Shown here piece after piece: positions 52,326 to 63,902 of a stretch of DNA of 64,000 nucleotides (position 1 is its first letter; the number at the start of each line of letters is the position of its first letter). Under the pieces are notes generated by a model. That model saw nothing but the letters and a program-made list of their open reading frames with translations. It did not search any database and had not been told where the DNA came from. Made by a program: the position numbers and the translations under genes. Source of the stretch: Pardosa pseudoannulata (lineage: Eukaryota > Arthropoda > Arachnida > Araneae > Lycosidae). The stretch is from assembly GCA_032207245.1 (NCBI GenBank), contig CM063500.1, forward strand, positions 68,664,537 through 68,728,536. Reading direction: 5' to 3'.

Positions 52326-55300
52326 TTATGTAGATGATAGATCTTCCTCTTCATCACTCCTTGATTTTTCTTTTTCTTCTGTACTTTCAGATTCTTCCTC
52401 AACATCTGATATTTCTTCATCCTCATCTTCATCTACATTTTCCACTACTTTACTTTCAGCCTCCTTTTTAGCCTTTTCTTCTCTGTTCTTTATTTCATTC
52501 TAAAATTAAAACAGACCTTTTTTAAAAATCTTTACCTACTGCAACTTTAAATACAAAGCTTCTCATTACTAATTATTACAATTGCCCAATTATATTAGTT
52601 TAAATCTAGTAATAAGTTTACCATCTAGCAAAGAAAGACTAAAAATTAATTAATAATCATGACCAGTAAGACAAGTATTCATAAATATTAGCAAATCACC
52701 AGCATGCCTTCAAACATAGTTTTAAAAATAACTCTAATGATTAGTTTACAAGTATCAGATCGGTTAAGAGTTATAATGCCAATGTTTTACCTTAAATGGA
52801 TATATTAAGATTGGAACCTACTCCTTAAATTAAATTCCACAAAGCTACAAAAATACATGAGTTTGATTCATATCTATAAATTCCAGCACAAAATGGCAGT
52901 GCCCTATCTATTAGTCTATAGTTTTTCCATAAGTACCATTATATCCCAACTTATGAGTGTCTGATCTCTGATGTAAATGCTGTATGTAATACTTTATAAG
53001 GTGCAACAAGCCCAGATGGAATGCTTGCACTCCCTACTCTATTACTATAAATAGTAGGTATGTTCTACCTCATAGTGTACTTTATTTACATGATGCTCTC
53101 GCCACCAATTTTAAGCTGAACTTAATTTTTAACTTTAACATATCACTTGTTTTCATATGTATTTTTTCTAACGTAATTTAACTTTAACTTTTATCTTTCA
53201 TCATCATTCACTTTTATCTTTACTGTCTTGTACAGCATTTTATTAATAATAATAATAATAATAAATTCTTTGCTATCCTTAAACTTTTATTATTATTTAA
53301 ATTTTATTCATCTTAATTATTTACTTGTTAAGGGCCTAGCCTTATTTCTCATCCCATCATAAAGACCTGTATTTTTGTATTTATTGTGTATTATCTTAAT
53401 GACTGGACACTTGGTAATGAATTCATAACTTGCTACAGGGGATAAGGCCTTTGGCCAAGGCACCCCTCAACAACTCTTCAACAGATTTTTACATGTTTTT
53501 AATCCCTTATTCAATTGATCATCTGAACAAGCCCACTGAAATTATATTTGTCATATTTAAGATTAGTAGAATGTGACTTCTCTTAACATGGGCATTTTTT
53601 TTTATTTGTTTCTTCATTGTACCTGTGAGAGTGCAGCTATGTTTGACATAAGGTTTGCGAAACTGATTTGCTTGCCGAACTCACACATTGTGGGCTGAAT
53701 GCCCAAGTTTTTTTTGCGACTCCAGGAAACGTGTGGTGTGGCCAGTGAAAATAATTGCGCTTAAACTTCACCAAATTTTGGAGAATTGTGATTGGTCTCC
53801 AGGAGGCGTTTCAGGACCATCCTTGGAGTCCCGGTCCTTCTGGGCAGAGCCGGGAAAGGACGCATTGTAAAAAGGAGAATGGAACAATGAACACATCAGC
53901 ACAGGATAATAAAAAGTATAGGGTTGCCTGAGAGAAAGAAGGAAGAAAAAGAATGCAGCATTATCTTGGACATTGACAATTTTTTTTTGAGACGTAGCAT
54001 GTGGAGTGCTTCTTTTACTTTTTAATTTTATAATATATATATATTTTTTTGCATATTTTCTTGTCGTTTGTTCTAATTTTGAACATTGTAATATAGATCA
54101 GTGGAATTATACTATAATTAAAAGTAATATAAAGCAACTTTTGGTTATCAATGTCTTTGAAATAACAGTGCAATGTACTACACTACAACAGTACCATGCA
54201 AAATTTCTTTATTTCAGCCAGAGAAACAAGGTTTTATTTACTTATGGCACGTAATAAGATTTTATATTGATGTTTTCTCTCATAAGGTTCAGATTTTCCA
54301 CTATAATTTTCTCGTTTTCTCTCAAAGGTTCAGATTTTCCACTATAATGATCAGGAAATCCTATAATCTGTCTGATGCTAGCCACCCATCAAAATAATGG
54401 ATATATTAGATGTTAACAGGGAAGATCCATAAAAGAACTAGGATTTAGGGGATGAGAGTCATATTGTTTCTCAAAATAAGAAATACGTTGGGGATGAAAC
54501 AAGATAGAGCAGATACCAATGATAAAAAAATACATTATTTGTTGAAATGAATTAGCATCTTGGACCTATGAGGCTTAATGCACCTGAACTTATTGCTCTC
54601 TCTGAATGTTGCACTTGACAAAGGGTCAATGAAATTAGTTTGTTGCTCTATGTCTTATTGTAATGCTTTTTAAAAAATGATATTAATTATATGATCATTT
54701 TTCTCCATTAAAAATATGTAGTCTTTTGAATTACATGATATACATTCAAAATAGATTAATTTTTTTCATATATTTCCTATTTTTTATTTATTTTAATATG
54801 TACAATGCAAGTAAGGTAGTATTGAGAGTAACAAAATTTATTTTACACTTTAAATTTCAGAAATAAAGCTTCTTCAAAAGCCATTTTTATCATTATTTTA
54901 TTTACAATGCCTTAGGTAACATTTTACACCATATACTTTTGCATCTGCCTACCCTAAATGAATATACATTGTATGTACCTGATATGTACACATCATGCAT
55001 ATTATTTAAAACAACTGTTTGTACTTAAAAATATTACTGTACAACAAATAGTAGAATGCAACTAATGCATTTTTAGGATAATTATGTTTCATCGTCAGAA
55101 AACAAGATAATATTTTAATGAAGAAAACATACATAATACTTAAAAATATTGAATAATCAAATCTATTTATTTTCTTGCCGCCATGATAGTAAAAATAAAC
55201 ATATGTAATAAAAATATTAAAATTTCTAGAGTTTAGAAATATTTCTGAATGAATAAATTAAAAAACAATTCAGGCTTACCAATAAAGCTGCATGTTTTTC

Positions 55301-58300
55301 AAGTAAGTCTTCATATTCTTTTTTTACTGAAAGGGATCTCTCTTTCATATCTTCTACAGCTTTCCTTTTAATTTCTAATTCTGAAATAGTTTATAAATTA
55401 ACCCATTATTACCAGAATGATTTTTGCTCTATCGATAATTATCTTACATCTAAGTTATTAAGCACTTCTGAGAGTAAGGAAATAAATATACAGTAAAACC
55501 CATTTAAGAAGTTTATATTTTTGGTACCCATTTTTCCCCTTATTCCTGCAATGTTAAAAAAAAAACCGTCTATAAAATTTTGCTCCAAACTCTTTCCCAC
55601 TTAAAAAGTTTTCTTTCATTTTTAAGTTTACTTACAGAACACGTTTATAGCTGCCTTTCAACTACTGTTTTTTTTTTTCCTCTCTCTCTGTTTGTAAAGG
55701 TCAATGTTTATGGCTGAAAATGATTGTAGTCATTTTTATTTAAAATATGCATGATGAAGTTTTTAAAACCTTAAGACAGCTGGACTGTTATCAATTACAA
55801 ATTTCCAATAAAAATCAAAAACAAAAAACTAGAACCAATTTTTTTAGGTAAAATCGATTCCAGTGATGTTTAAATCAAAATTTCTTAGCTGGATTAAAGA
55901 TATTATGTTGTTTTCCTTTACTAGCTGATTTTTTAAGTATGCAAAAAATGTAAATTTTTGAGAAAAACCAAACCTATTGCTTAAATATTATTTTATAAAG
56001 AAAAAAATCTCCCCTCATTATGTGATTATTTTGTTTTAAAAAAAATTAATTTCGTTTAAGAAGTTTTCTCTTTCCATTCCCTTAGAAAACTTCTTAAGTG
56101 GGTTTTACTGTGTATATATTTTATTTATATATACAAATATATTGTGTGTGTGACATACGCATAAATAATGCTTATTGCCTGATTTTCCATTTAAGAAGTT
56201 TTAATCAGTTTGGCCCTTGGAAATTTCTTAAGCAGGTTTTACTGTATACGAAAAATTCAAGCAATTCTCTAGCAAAGGAGCCCAAATAATCAAAAAATAT
56301 TTTAGACCCCTACACATCAAGAGAAATTCAAAAACAAGAGTTAATAAATGGCATTGCATAATTATTTTTAAAATTAGAAGCCCAAACAATAAAAAATATT
56401 TTAGACCTACACATCAAGAGAAATCCAAAAACAAGTGTTAATAAATGGCATTGCATAATTATTTTCAAAATTAGGAGCCCAAATAATCAAAAAATATTTT
56501 AGACCCCTACACATCAAGAGAAATTCAAAAACAAGAGTTAATAAATGGCATTGCATAATTATTTTTAAAATTAGAAGCCCAAACAATAAAAAATATTTTA
56601 GACCTACACATAAAGAGAAATTCAAAAACAAGTGTCAATAAATGGCATTACATAATTATTTTTTTAAATTAAGAGGTGGGGTAGAAGAATTAAATTACTG
56701 TTATAAAAAAATAAAGTTATCTTTAAAAAAATTGAATCAAAAACTTAATACCTGCACAAAAAGAACATTTGTATGCAAGGTTACAAAAATTCTAAAAATA
56801 AGAATAGAAGTTGAATTTTTATATTTATACCAATCTTTGAGTCATACATACATTTTTTTTTCAACATGTTATGAATGACTTTCTCTTATACAGACATATA
56901 TAGGGATGTAAAACAAAAATATAAAATAGAAATATGTATGAATGTGAGTTTTTAACAAGGTACATAGAGTGGGAAATTAGTTGTCACTTTTAGTAAATCC
57001 TATTTTCTCAGAGTTGGGATGAAGAAAATATATTTATGAATATTTCCTTTAGAAAATAATGCTGAAAGAATATAAATAGTCACTAGTGGAGATTAATGTA
57101 ATATAATACAATATCATTCAACTATCATATATTACTAATAAATTGAACTGAAAGGGATCTTTCTTTCATATCTTCTACAGCTTTCCTTTTAATTTCTAAT
57201 TCTGAAATAGTTTATAAATTAACCCATTATTACCAGAATGATTTTTTTCTCTATTGATAATTATCTTACATCTAAGTTATTATGCACTTCTGAGAGTAAG
57301 GATTTAAATATATATAAAAATTCAAGCAATTCTTTAGCAAAGGTACTCAAAAAATCAAAAAAATATTTTTGACCTGCACATCAAGAGAAATTCAAAACAA
57401 ATGCCAATAAATGACATTGCATAATTATTTTTGAAATTTGGAAGTGCGGTAGAATAATTAAATTATTGTTATAAAAAAAATAAAGTTATCTTTAAAATAT
57501 TCAGTGAACAAACTTAATACCTGCACAAAAAGAAAATTTACATGCAAGGTTACAAAAATCCTAAAAATATGAATAGAGTTTATGCTTATGCAAATCTTTG
57601 AGTCATAACATTTTTTTTTCAACATGTTATGAATGACTTTCTCTTATACAGACATATATAGGGATGTAAAACAAAAATATAAAATAGAAATATGTATGAA
57701 TGTGAGTTTTTAACAAGGTACATAGAGTGGGAAATTAGTTGTCACTTTTAGTAAATCCTATTTTCTCAGAGTTGGGATGAAGAAAATATATTTATGAATA
57801 TTTCCTTTAGAAAATAATGCTGAAAGAATATAAATAGTCACTAGTGGAGATTAATGTAATATAATACAATATCATTCAACTATCCTATATTACAAATAAA
57901 TTGATATAATTTATTTCTAATTTGATAGCTCTGAAAAAAATTTATTTAATAAATTGTAAAAAACAAAACCACATTTCTAATTTGAAAATTTCTTCTTATA
58001 AATTATTTTTTATAAGAAATATGAATATATAATACCATTTTCTTTTTCTTCAATAGATTTACGAAGTTCATTAGCTTCCATAATGGATACTTGAGTGATT
58101 ACAGATTTTTCTCTTTCAATCTAACAAAAACAAAATAAAAAGATATAAAACTTTTATCCAACTTTATGAGAACATGTATATGTGATTTTGATATTTAATC
58201 TTTTAGCAACACTGGTAACTTCTGATTATAAATAAATGATACATATATATTACAGATAATAAAAATGCAATCTAGATTATTAAAAAAAAAAAAAAAAAGT

Positions 58301-61300
58301 TTAATTCTTCAAGAAACCTACACAAACATTTTGTTTTAATATAATAACTTCTGTATGTTTTCAGCTATTCTTTTATTATTCAATTTATCTACGATGTTAT
58401 GTAATGCACTTAAGATTTTTCTGATATTTTAAGTCCTTATCAATCTGCATATTGCCCCCCCCCTGAAACAGAATATGCCAAAAACTGTGACGCACATCAC
58501 AGAACAGCTGGCTCCACTGCAGAACAATTGTGGCTTGCAGGAAAACTTTTCTCCCCCTCCTCTCTCTCTCTATATATATATATCGATGGTTTTCCGTCAG
58601 TAGGAAAGGATGTAAAATACTTATTGGATTATGTTGATTCCTTGTTACAGCAATACTAAGTTTATGTTGACCAAAGTAAGGAACTTGATGTTGATACTAT
58701 CAACTGCTAAAATATTTTTCTGCTTTGATTATTTATTTCCACGTTCAAATATAAATATGGATAACGAAGCTTTAGATCTCTCCACTTTTTTTGGAGCTTA
58801 TTAAACTTTTTACATGTGTTTTACCCACTGAAGAAGAAAAGAAGGAATTATTTTTTGAATATCAAATTTTTCTTAACTGGATTTTTGATCATTCTCAGCA
58901 AAATAGAATGTTTTTTTTTTTTTTTTAAATGAAAGCTATATTAGTGCAAGCTGTAAATGAATTAAAACCAGAGATCCCTAATTTTATCAATTTCTTAATA
59001 CACATTATATCTATTCCTATATCAGAAGCTATTTGAGAATCATGGGGATCAACAATCGATAAAATTTTTTCCCATAGGCATAATGTAAATGATGGTGATG
59101 AAACTAGTATTGGGACAACAGATAAATAAAAGAATGTTTATTTTTTGCAACGGACCTCCACCAAGACACAGATCAGTCCGAAAATTATTAAAAACTTCCC
59201 TTGCATTAATGTTTGGGCCAAATTATTAGTCCCATTATTATCATCGTAGTGATATCTAAAATATCTTACATCAAAAGTAATTGACAAGACAGTAAATTCT
59301 ATGTTAATGCTTTGGTATTAATATAAATATTTTTCTAAATTTCAGGTAGCACTGTTTTATTAAATATTTTTAGTTATACATATTGGTAAAGATGAAAATG
59401 TGCCACAATAAGAATAATATTGTGGGAGAGTAAATATATGATAAAATAAATATATCTTCTGCAGAACATTTTTGATTATCTGAAAGCATGTTGCAGAACA
59501 TTGAAAAGTATTCTGCTGTGGGGATATTGCCCCACTTCTAAGGAAAAAATAATCTCAGTTCTGAGTTATTCATTTCTATTTTCATCAACATGAGTCATAA
59601 GAAATAGAGTTAATTTTGTTGGACGATTTTAGCAATTAATACCAAGCAATTAATGATTAAGTCTTCATTGTTTTTAATAAAAATGTTATTTGTTACAATA
59701 TACAATTGGATAGATTTAAAATACCTCTTCTTTCCTTCTCATTATCTTTTCTACTGTTTCTGTGGCATTTTGAGCTCTCTTCATTGCTGATTCATTTTCT
59801 GATAAGAGATCAGCTTCATGTAAAACAAGCATTACAAGCCTACGTATTACTCTAAAACAGAAAGAACAAAAATCATAACAATACTACAAGAAAAAAAAAA
59901 TCTTTATAAAATTAACAACTCATATCCCTTAAATTTCATTATGATTAGCCAAATTTTATTTTAATTATAATAAATTCAGTTCATTAATTACTTCCTCTAA
60001 AAATAAATAAGACCATTTAAATTCTTAGAAATGAAATATATAAGAATAGGCAATTCATGACCAAGCAGCAATTTACTTTTAAATTTTAATCGATATACTA
60101 AGCATACAGATTATCAGAATCAGAATCATACATTTAAAATTTCTTTAACATTTCTAGGAAGGTACAAATATTTATATTATTCACACATGTCCCGAATAAT
60201 ATTACTAAATAAGATCATATACTTACAACCACAGAAAAACAGTAAAGCCTGAAATATAGTAATTTCTTTGTGACCTAAATAGTTTTAAATGAATCTGTAG
60301 TTCTTGACCTAAATCTATTGGTGTTTTACTAGAATAATTCAACATCTCTCGAATAGAATCTAAAACCAACAAATGACATATTATTAACAATTATTAAGAG
60401 TTATGGGCAAAAAATACAAAGATGTATAGAGAATTAAAGAAGTAATATAACCTGATAAAATTAACTTAATTCAACATTATTAAAGTATTTAAAATAGTTT
60501 TGTATAAGAACTTTCCTCCTACTTACAGAATGTAAAGAGTAAGCTTGTACTTATTTTTATATATGACAGTAGAAAATTGGATTAAATATTTTATAATTAT
60601 ATAATTTATATATATTATGTTTTGATATATCTTAATATTACTTAAGACATTTTACTAAGTGAAAATATTTAAACTGACTATTATGAATTCATATAAATAC
60701 CATGTTATTTCTTAATAACTAACTTTTGCACAACCAGAATGGCCCTCTTTAGTTTTGTATTTTTCTTTGTAAAACAACTTAACCGAAGAGGAATGTATAT
60801 AAAAAAAAGTTATCATTACTTGTCATTATAAATATACACTGTTAAAGGGTTCAAAGAGTTCAGTCAAAAATTTATAACTGTAGCTAAAAAATATATAAAT
60901 ATAAAACTGTTTTTAAAATACTATGGTTAGAAAATATGAATACTTCCCATGCAACAAAAGTAACTGCTATGTAGTCAACAAAGTCCCGATATGTTAAGAA
61001 AACAGGGTAAATATAAAGTAAATATAATCATTATTCAGTTTTTTATTAACATGTACCTAAACATTTTGATACATACAATTCATATACCACATGAGTATGC
61101 ATGTGTTTTAACACACATGGCTGCTACTGTTTACATCTGGTTGAAACTGTTACCATTCTGAGTGTAGAAATATTGTTGTCTTGCATGTAAACTATGTGTT
61201 TTATATATGTACTCACACAGCATATATTACTTGACACAGCAATTAATGCAACAATTATTACAACAATTATATATATATTTATATATAAAAATGAAATGAA

Positions 61301-62439
61301 AATTTCACTTTTCTCTCCATAGCAAATTATTTTATTTACATTACTAAAATGACTAAATTTGATAGTAAGTTTTATCTTGAAATTATATTACAGATAATAG
61401 AAAAGACACACTATTTAAAAATGTCACATTTTTAATAACTGAGATAAGCTTTTTTATACCTTACTATGTGTAACAACAATTTATAATTTTTGTATAAAAA
61501 TGAGAGAAAACTTTTAAAATAACCAACTGCATTTACAACTACGATTTAAAATTAAAAAAATATATAAATAAATGTAATAAAGAAATGAATAAAATTTTAA
61601 TATCTGTAGTATTTTTTATGTTGTGTGATGTAATTTAGTATATCTGCAATAAAATAAAAATGACCAAAAATTTGATCAAAATTATATTTCCTTCCACCTT
61701 TCTATGTTCTACAGACAAATTATCCTAAAGGGGTTATAAGAGTAACACTCCATAAAATTAATTTCTTAATTTGTCATAGCTTATGTCTTTTCAAACATGG
61801 CTTTGAGATCCTTTATGAATATATATTAAAAACTTAAATAAAAATAATTTTAAGAAAATTAACTAATTATCAAAATAAACTATTTCAACTTTATTCTTCA
61901 TTAATTTTCTAATTTAAATTCTTATGTTACAATATTTAATTTTTTTTTAAATCAGACATTAAAAAACTATTACTAAACAAATGTAAAAACAAACTTTTTT
62001 ATGAAGTTTAACTTACCTACAAAGAAAAATATAAGTACAATGATAAACACGGTAAAATACACATCTGCTTTATCAGCTAACAGTCTGAATACTCTGGATT
62101 GAAACACGCATTGCCATCTGTAAAGAAAAGAAAAACCTTTTTAATTTTTGCATAATGAATAAGAAGTTTATAATTTTAAATTGTAATTACAAAGCTCTCA
62201 AACTATATATAAAATCGTGTTCAATCATAATAGAGAAAGAAAGAGAGAGAGAGATTGAGAGTAAGAAACGTGAAAGAATCTTGATGAAATAAGCTTTAGA
62301 TATGTTTAAATAAAGCCCAAAAATAGAATTATATATTCCAAATACTAAAGTACAAAAGATATTTAAAAAAACAACAACATTATACAATACTATAAGCAAT
62401 GCTTTAGAAAAGTATTTTAATGAAAAACCAAAATCATGC

Positions 62440-62481
<42 letters not shown>

Positions 62482-62943
62482 TAATAGCAATAACATACTG
62501 GGAAAGATTGATATATTTAAATAACTAAAAGATTTACAAAATTATTTAAATTGAAAATTTGAAAAATATTCTCAATTAAAATTGATGTCTATATGAGAAT
62601 ACTGTACTAAATAGTTCACCTAAGCAGTAACAGCATTTTAAACAATTCAAAGTTAGTAAAATTCATATAAACTGTAAAATGATAAATATAAAATTATGAA
62701 TAGTTTAGAAACTTAAAAATAATACACACATATATTAAGGATTCCCATTAAGCTACATAAGAAAGTAGACATTTATCACTGCATATGATTGTAAATTCAC
62801 ATAAATTGCAAATTATGCAGAAAAAAAACTAAAGTACTCAGAAATACTTACACTTTTGGCGATATGATAGGCAATATTAGAAGAAATATAAAAGCAAGTT
62901 CCAAGTACAAGAAAGTAGCAACAAGAGTCCACTGAATAGTCAT
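52326..62943 (-). CDS. BCAP31: BCAP31/BAP31-family ER membrane protein (270 aa, seven coding exons)
   Basis: BAP31/BAP29 proteins sit in the ER membrane and sort or retain membrane cargo. Minus-strand coding exons: 62852-62943, 62017-62117, 60227-60359, 59725-59851, 58036-58120, 55280-55380, 52326-52499 (TAA at 52326-52328), with consistent phases. The N-terminus MTIQWTLVATFLYLE is the family signature. Three membrane segments lie at about 5-26, 50-64 and 99-119. LKLFRSQRNYYISGF (about 89-103) is the conserved stretch before the third, followed by RRLVMLV. A charged coiled coil covers about 120-225 with the family motif EYEDLLEKHAALL (201-213). The last exon is very acidic (DEDEDEEISDVEEE) and ends in LSST, without the C-terminal KKXX retrieval signal of vertebrate BAP31. 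An AG at 62965-62966 suggests this exon begins at 62964 with a short 5' UTR. Introns contain a tandem duplication copying part of exon 6. Confidence 0.95.
52806..52920 (-). mobile_element. tRNA-derived SINE, family 1, decayed copy in a BCAP31 intron
   Basis: The minus strand retains AATTTAAGGAGTAGGTTCC (body) and GGGCACTGCCATTTTG (head). Divergence is high and no target duplication was recognised. Confidence 0.45.
53242..53264. repeat. (AAT)n microsatellite
   Basis: Short TAA trinucleotide run in the last BCAP31 intron. Confidence 0.9.
53640..53880. mobile_element. Unclassified G+C-richer repeat-like block in a BCAP31 intron
   Basis: About 240 bp with a base composition unlike the surrounding intron, including GGGCAGAGCCGGGAAAGG. 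No frame or ends recognised. Likely a transposon fragment, but the evidence is only composition. Confidence 0.3.
55491..56244. mobile_element. pogo/Tc1-like TIR element with TA target duplication
   Basis: The left end is CAGTAAAACCCATTTAAGAA; the right end, reverse-complemented, is CAGTAAAACCTGCTTAAGAA. TA flanks both ends. The same terminal sequence recurs inside (inverted, ending at 56110), so the element looks composite or internally rearranged. The CAGT ends with TA target fit the pogo/Tc1-mariner group. No transposase frame remains. Confidence 0.75.
56278..56675. repeat. Four tandem ~100-bp repeats arranged as two 197-bp dimers
   Basis: The block beginning AGCCCAAA recurs with spacings 100, 97, 100. 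Units 1 and 3 share CCCCTACACATC and the AATAATC variant, while units 2 and 4 share CCTACACAT and the ACAATA variant, so the array is A-B-A-B. A single diverged unit stands at the matching place in unit 2 of the larger duplication (about 57340). Confidence 0.88.
57146..57201 (-). pseudogene. Truncated duplicate of BCAP31 exon 6
   Basis: 56 bp copy of the 5' part of exon 6 with its CAG acceptor, differing from the original at one position (synonymous). The donor half is missing: after the codons for ERSLSV the sequence runs into intron and soon a stop. If spliced in, it would truncate the coiled coil; the intact exon lies downstream at 55280-55380. Confidence 0.85.
58440..59550 (+). mobile_element. 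Decayed DNA-transposon-like insertion in a BCAP31 intron
   Basis: Plus-strand fragments read like a broken protein: SIPISEAI, a stop, then ESWGSTIDKIFSHRHN and NDGDETSIGTTDK (about 58995-59128), followed in another frame by CNGPPPRHRS. The pieces form a consistent order but I do not recognise the family. Bounds are approximate. Confidence 0.35.
61247..61458. repeat. Dispersed repeat, copy 1 (BCAP31 intron 2)
   Basis: About 210 bp matching 63105-63317 in direct orientation, including AAAATTTCACTTTTCT, GATAGTAAGTTTTATCTTGA and AAAAATGTCACATTTTTAAT. No coding content. Confidence 0.8.
62443..62472. repeat. (AT)n microsatellite
   Basis: TA dinucleotide run in the first BCAP31 coding intron. Confidence 0.93.
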
Positions 62944-63104
62944 GATAACTTTTAAAATATGATTCTAAAAAAGAAATTAAGAACAATACACTGTAATTTA
63001 AATAATATGTATTAGTATTAATGGGAATACACACATAACTTTTGAAAGTGACATAAAGCAGTCAAGAAAAAAACGAAAATTTCACTTTCATATATATACA
63101 ATAC

Positions 63105-63317
63105 ACACAACAATTGCAACAATTATAGATATTTTTATAAATGAAAATTTCACTTTTCTGTCCCTAGCAATTTATTTTACTTACTAAAATGACTAAAGTT
63201 GATAGTAAGTTTTATCTTGAACTTATATTACAGATTATGGAAAAAAAAAAAAAAATTGTAGATAAAAGAAGCGATTTAAAAATGTCACATTTTTAATAAC
63301 TGAGATAAGCTTCTTTA
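63105..63317. repeat. Dispersed repeat, copy 2 (upstream of BCAP31 exon 1)
   Basis: Direct-orientation partner of 61247-61458, with an added poly-A run near 63240. Confidence 0.8.
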
Positions 63318-63805
63318 AGATATTGCAGACGTTATATTGAGTAAAGTAAATTTACTTTCAAAAAATGTACAAATGTATGATTGATTAGTACTTATTTAAT
63401 ATACATTTATATAAATAAGTTCATTTTTATGTCAGGTGCGATAAGAAATATTTAAATACATATAAATTGAATATTTTATATTTTATCAACAATGTTTACT
63501 CAAGGTTATTTAAAAATTTATACAGAAAATAATAGTTGTAAACATAGTTTCAATTTTAATATTTATGTTTAAATTAAAATTTAAACTAAATGTTTTTCAG
63601 ATTTATTATTTGTTTTGTTTCTTAAATTGAATAAATATATTTAATTGCATTGATTTTTTAAATCTTTTTCTAATAAATACGATAGTATAAAGACTAACCT
63701 ATTCGACGCTTAAAAGTTTCACTATGAAAAATGTGTATTTATAAGTTTACACTTAAAGGATCATTGTCAAACACAGCATGATTGTCAACCGACCGGTTCA
63801 CATAC

Positions 63806-63902
63806 ATCTATATCTGGAAAAGTGACTCTCCGTGATCCAGAAAGTTTACGCGCGTCGCTCTGAATGGTGGTCTTTTTTGGGCTAGTCTGACTCATAGCAA
63901 CC
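63806..63902 (-). CDS. Exon-like segment upstream of BCAP31, ATG in frame with it
   Basis: A strong pyrimidine tract and ACAG precede 63902, and GTATGT follows 63806 on the minus strand. ATG at 63893-63895 opens 30 codons ending RRVTFPDID in phase 0. Joined to the BCAP31 exon starting at 62964, the frame continues through seven more codons (NHILKVI) into the BCAP31 start, adding 37 residues. RVTF fits the RVxF docking motif for protein phosphatase 1. Alternatives: a 5' UTR exon whose ATG is in frame by chance, or the first coding exon of another gene; KRVTFP in the N-terminus of PPP1R37, as I recall it, is similar. The upstream exon would lie beyond the window. Confidence 0.45.

Larger units (their letters stand above)
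55326..57903. repeat. Tandem segmental duplication spanning part of BCAP31 exon 6 and intron 5
   Basis: Unit 1 is 55326-57145 and unit 2 is 57146-57903, in direct orientation. The left ends (exon 6 part plus intron to about 55490 and 57310) are nearly identical. The right ends (56861-57145 and 57619-57903, offset 758) are also nearly identical over about 280 bp. The size difference comes from a TIR element (55491-56244) and extra tandem repeats (56278-56675) present only in unit 1. Confidence 0.9.

Noticed and set aside
52276..52503. 75-codon plus-strand Ser-rich open frame
   Set aside because: It is the antisense shadow of the acidic last exon of BCAP31; the Ser runs come from GAA/GAT-rich codons on the other strand.
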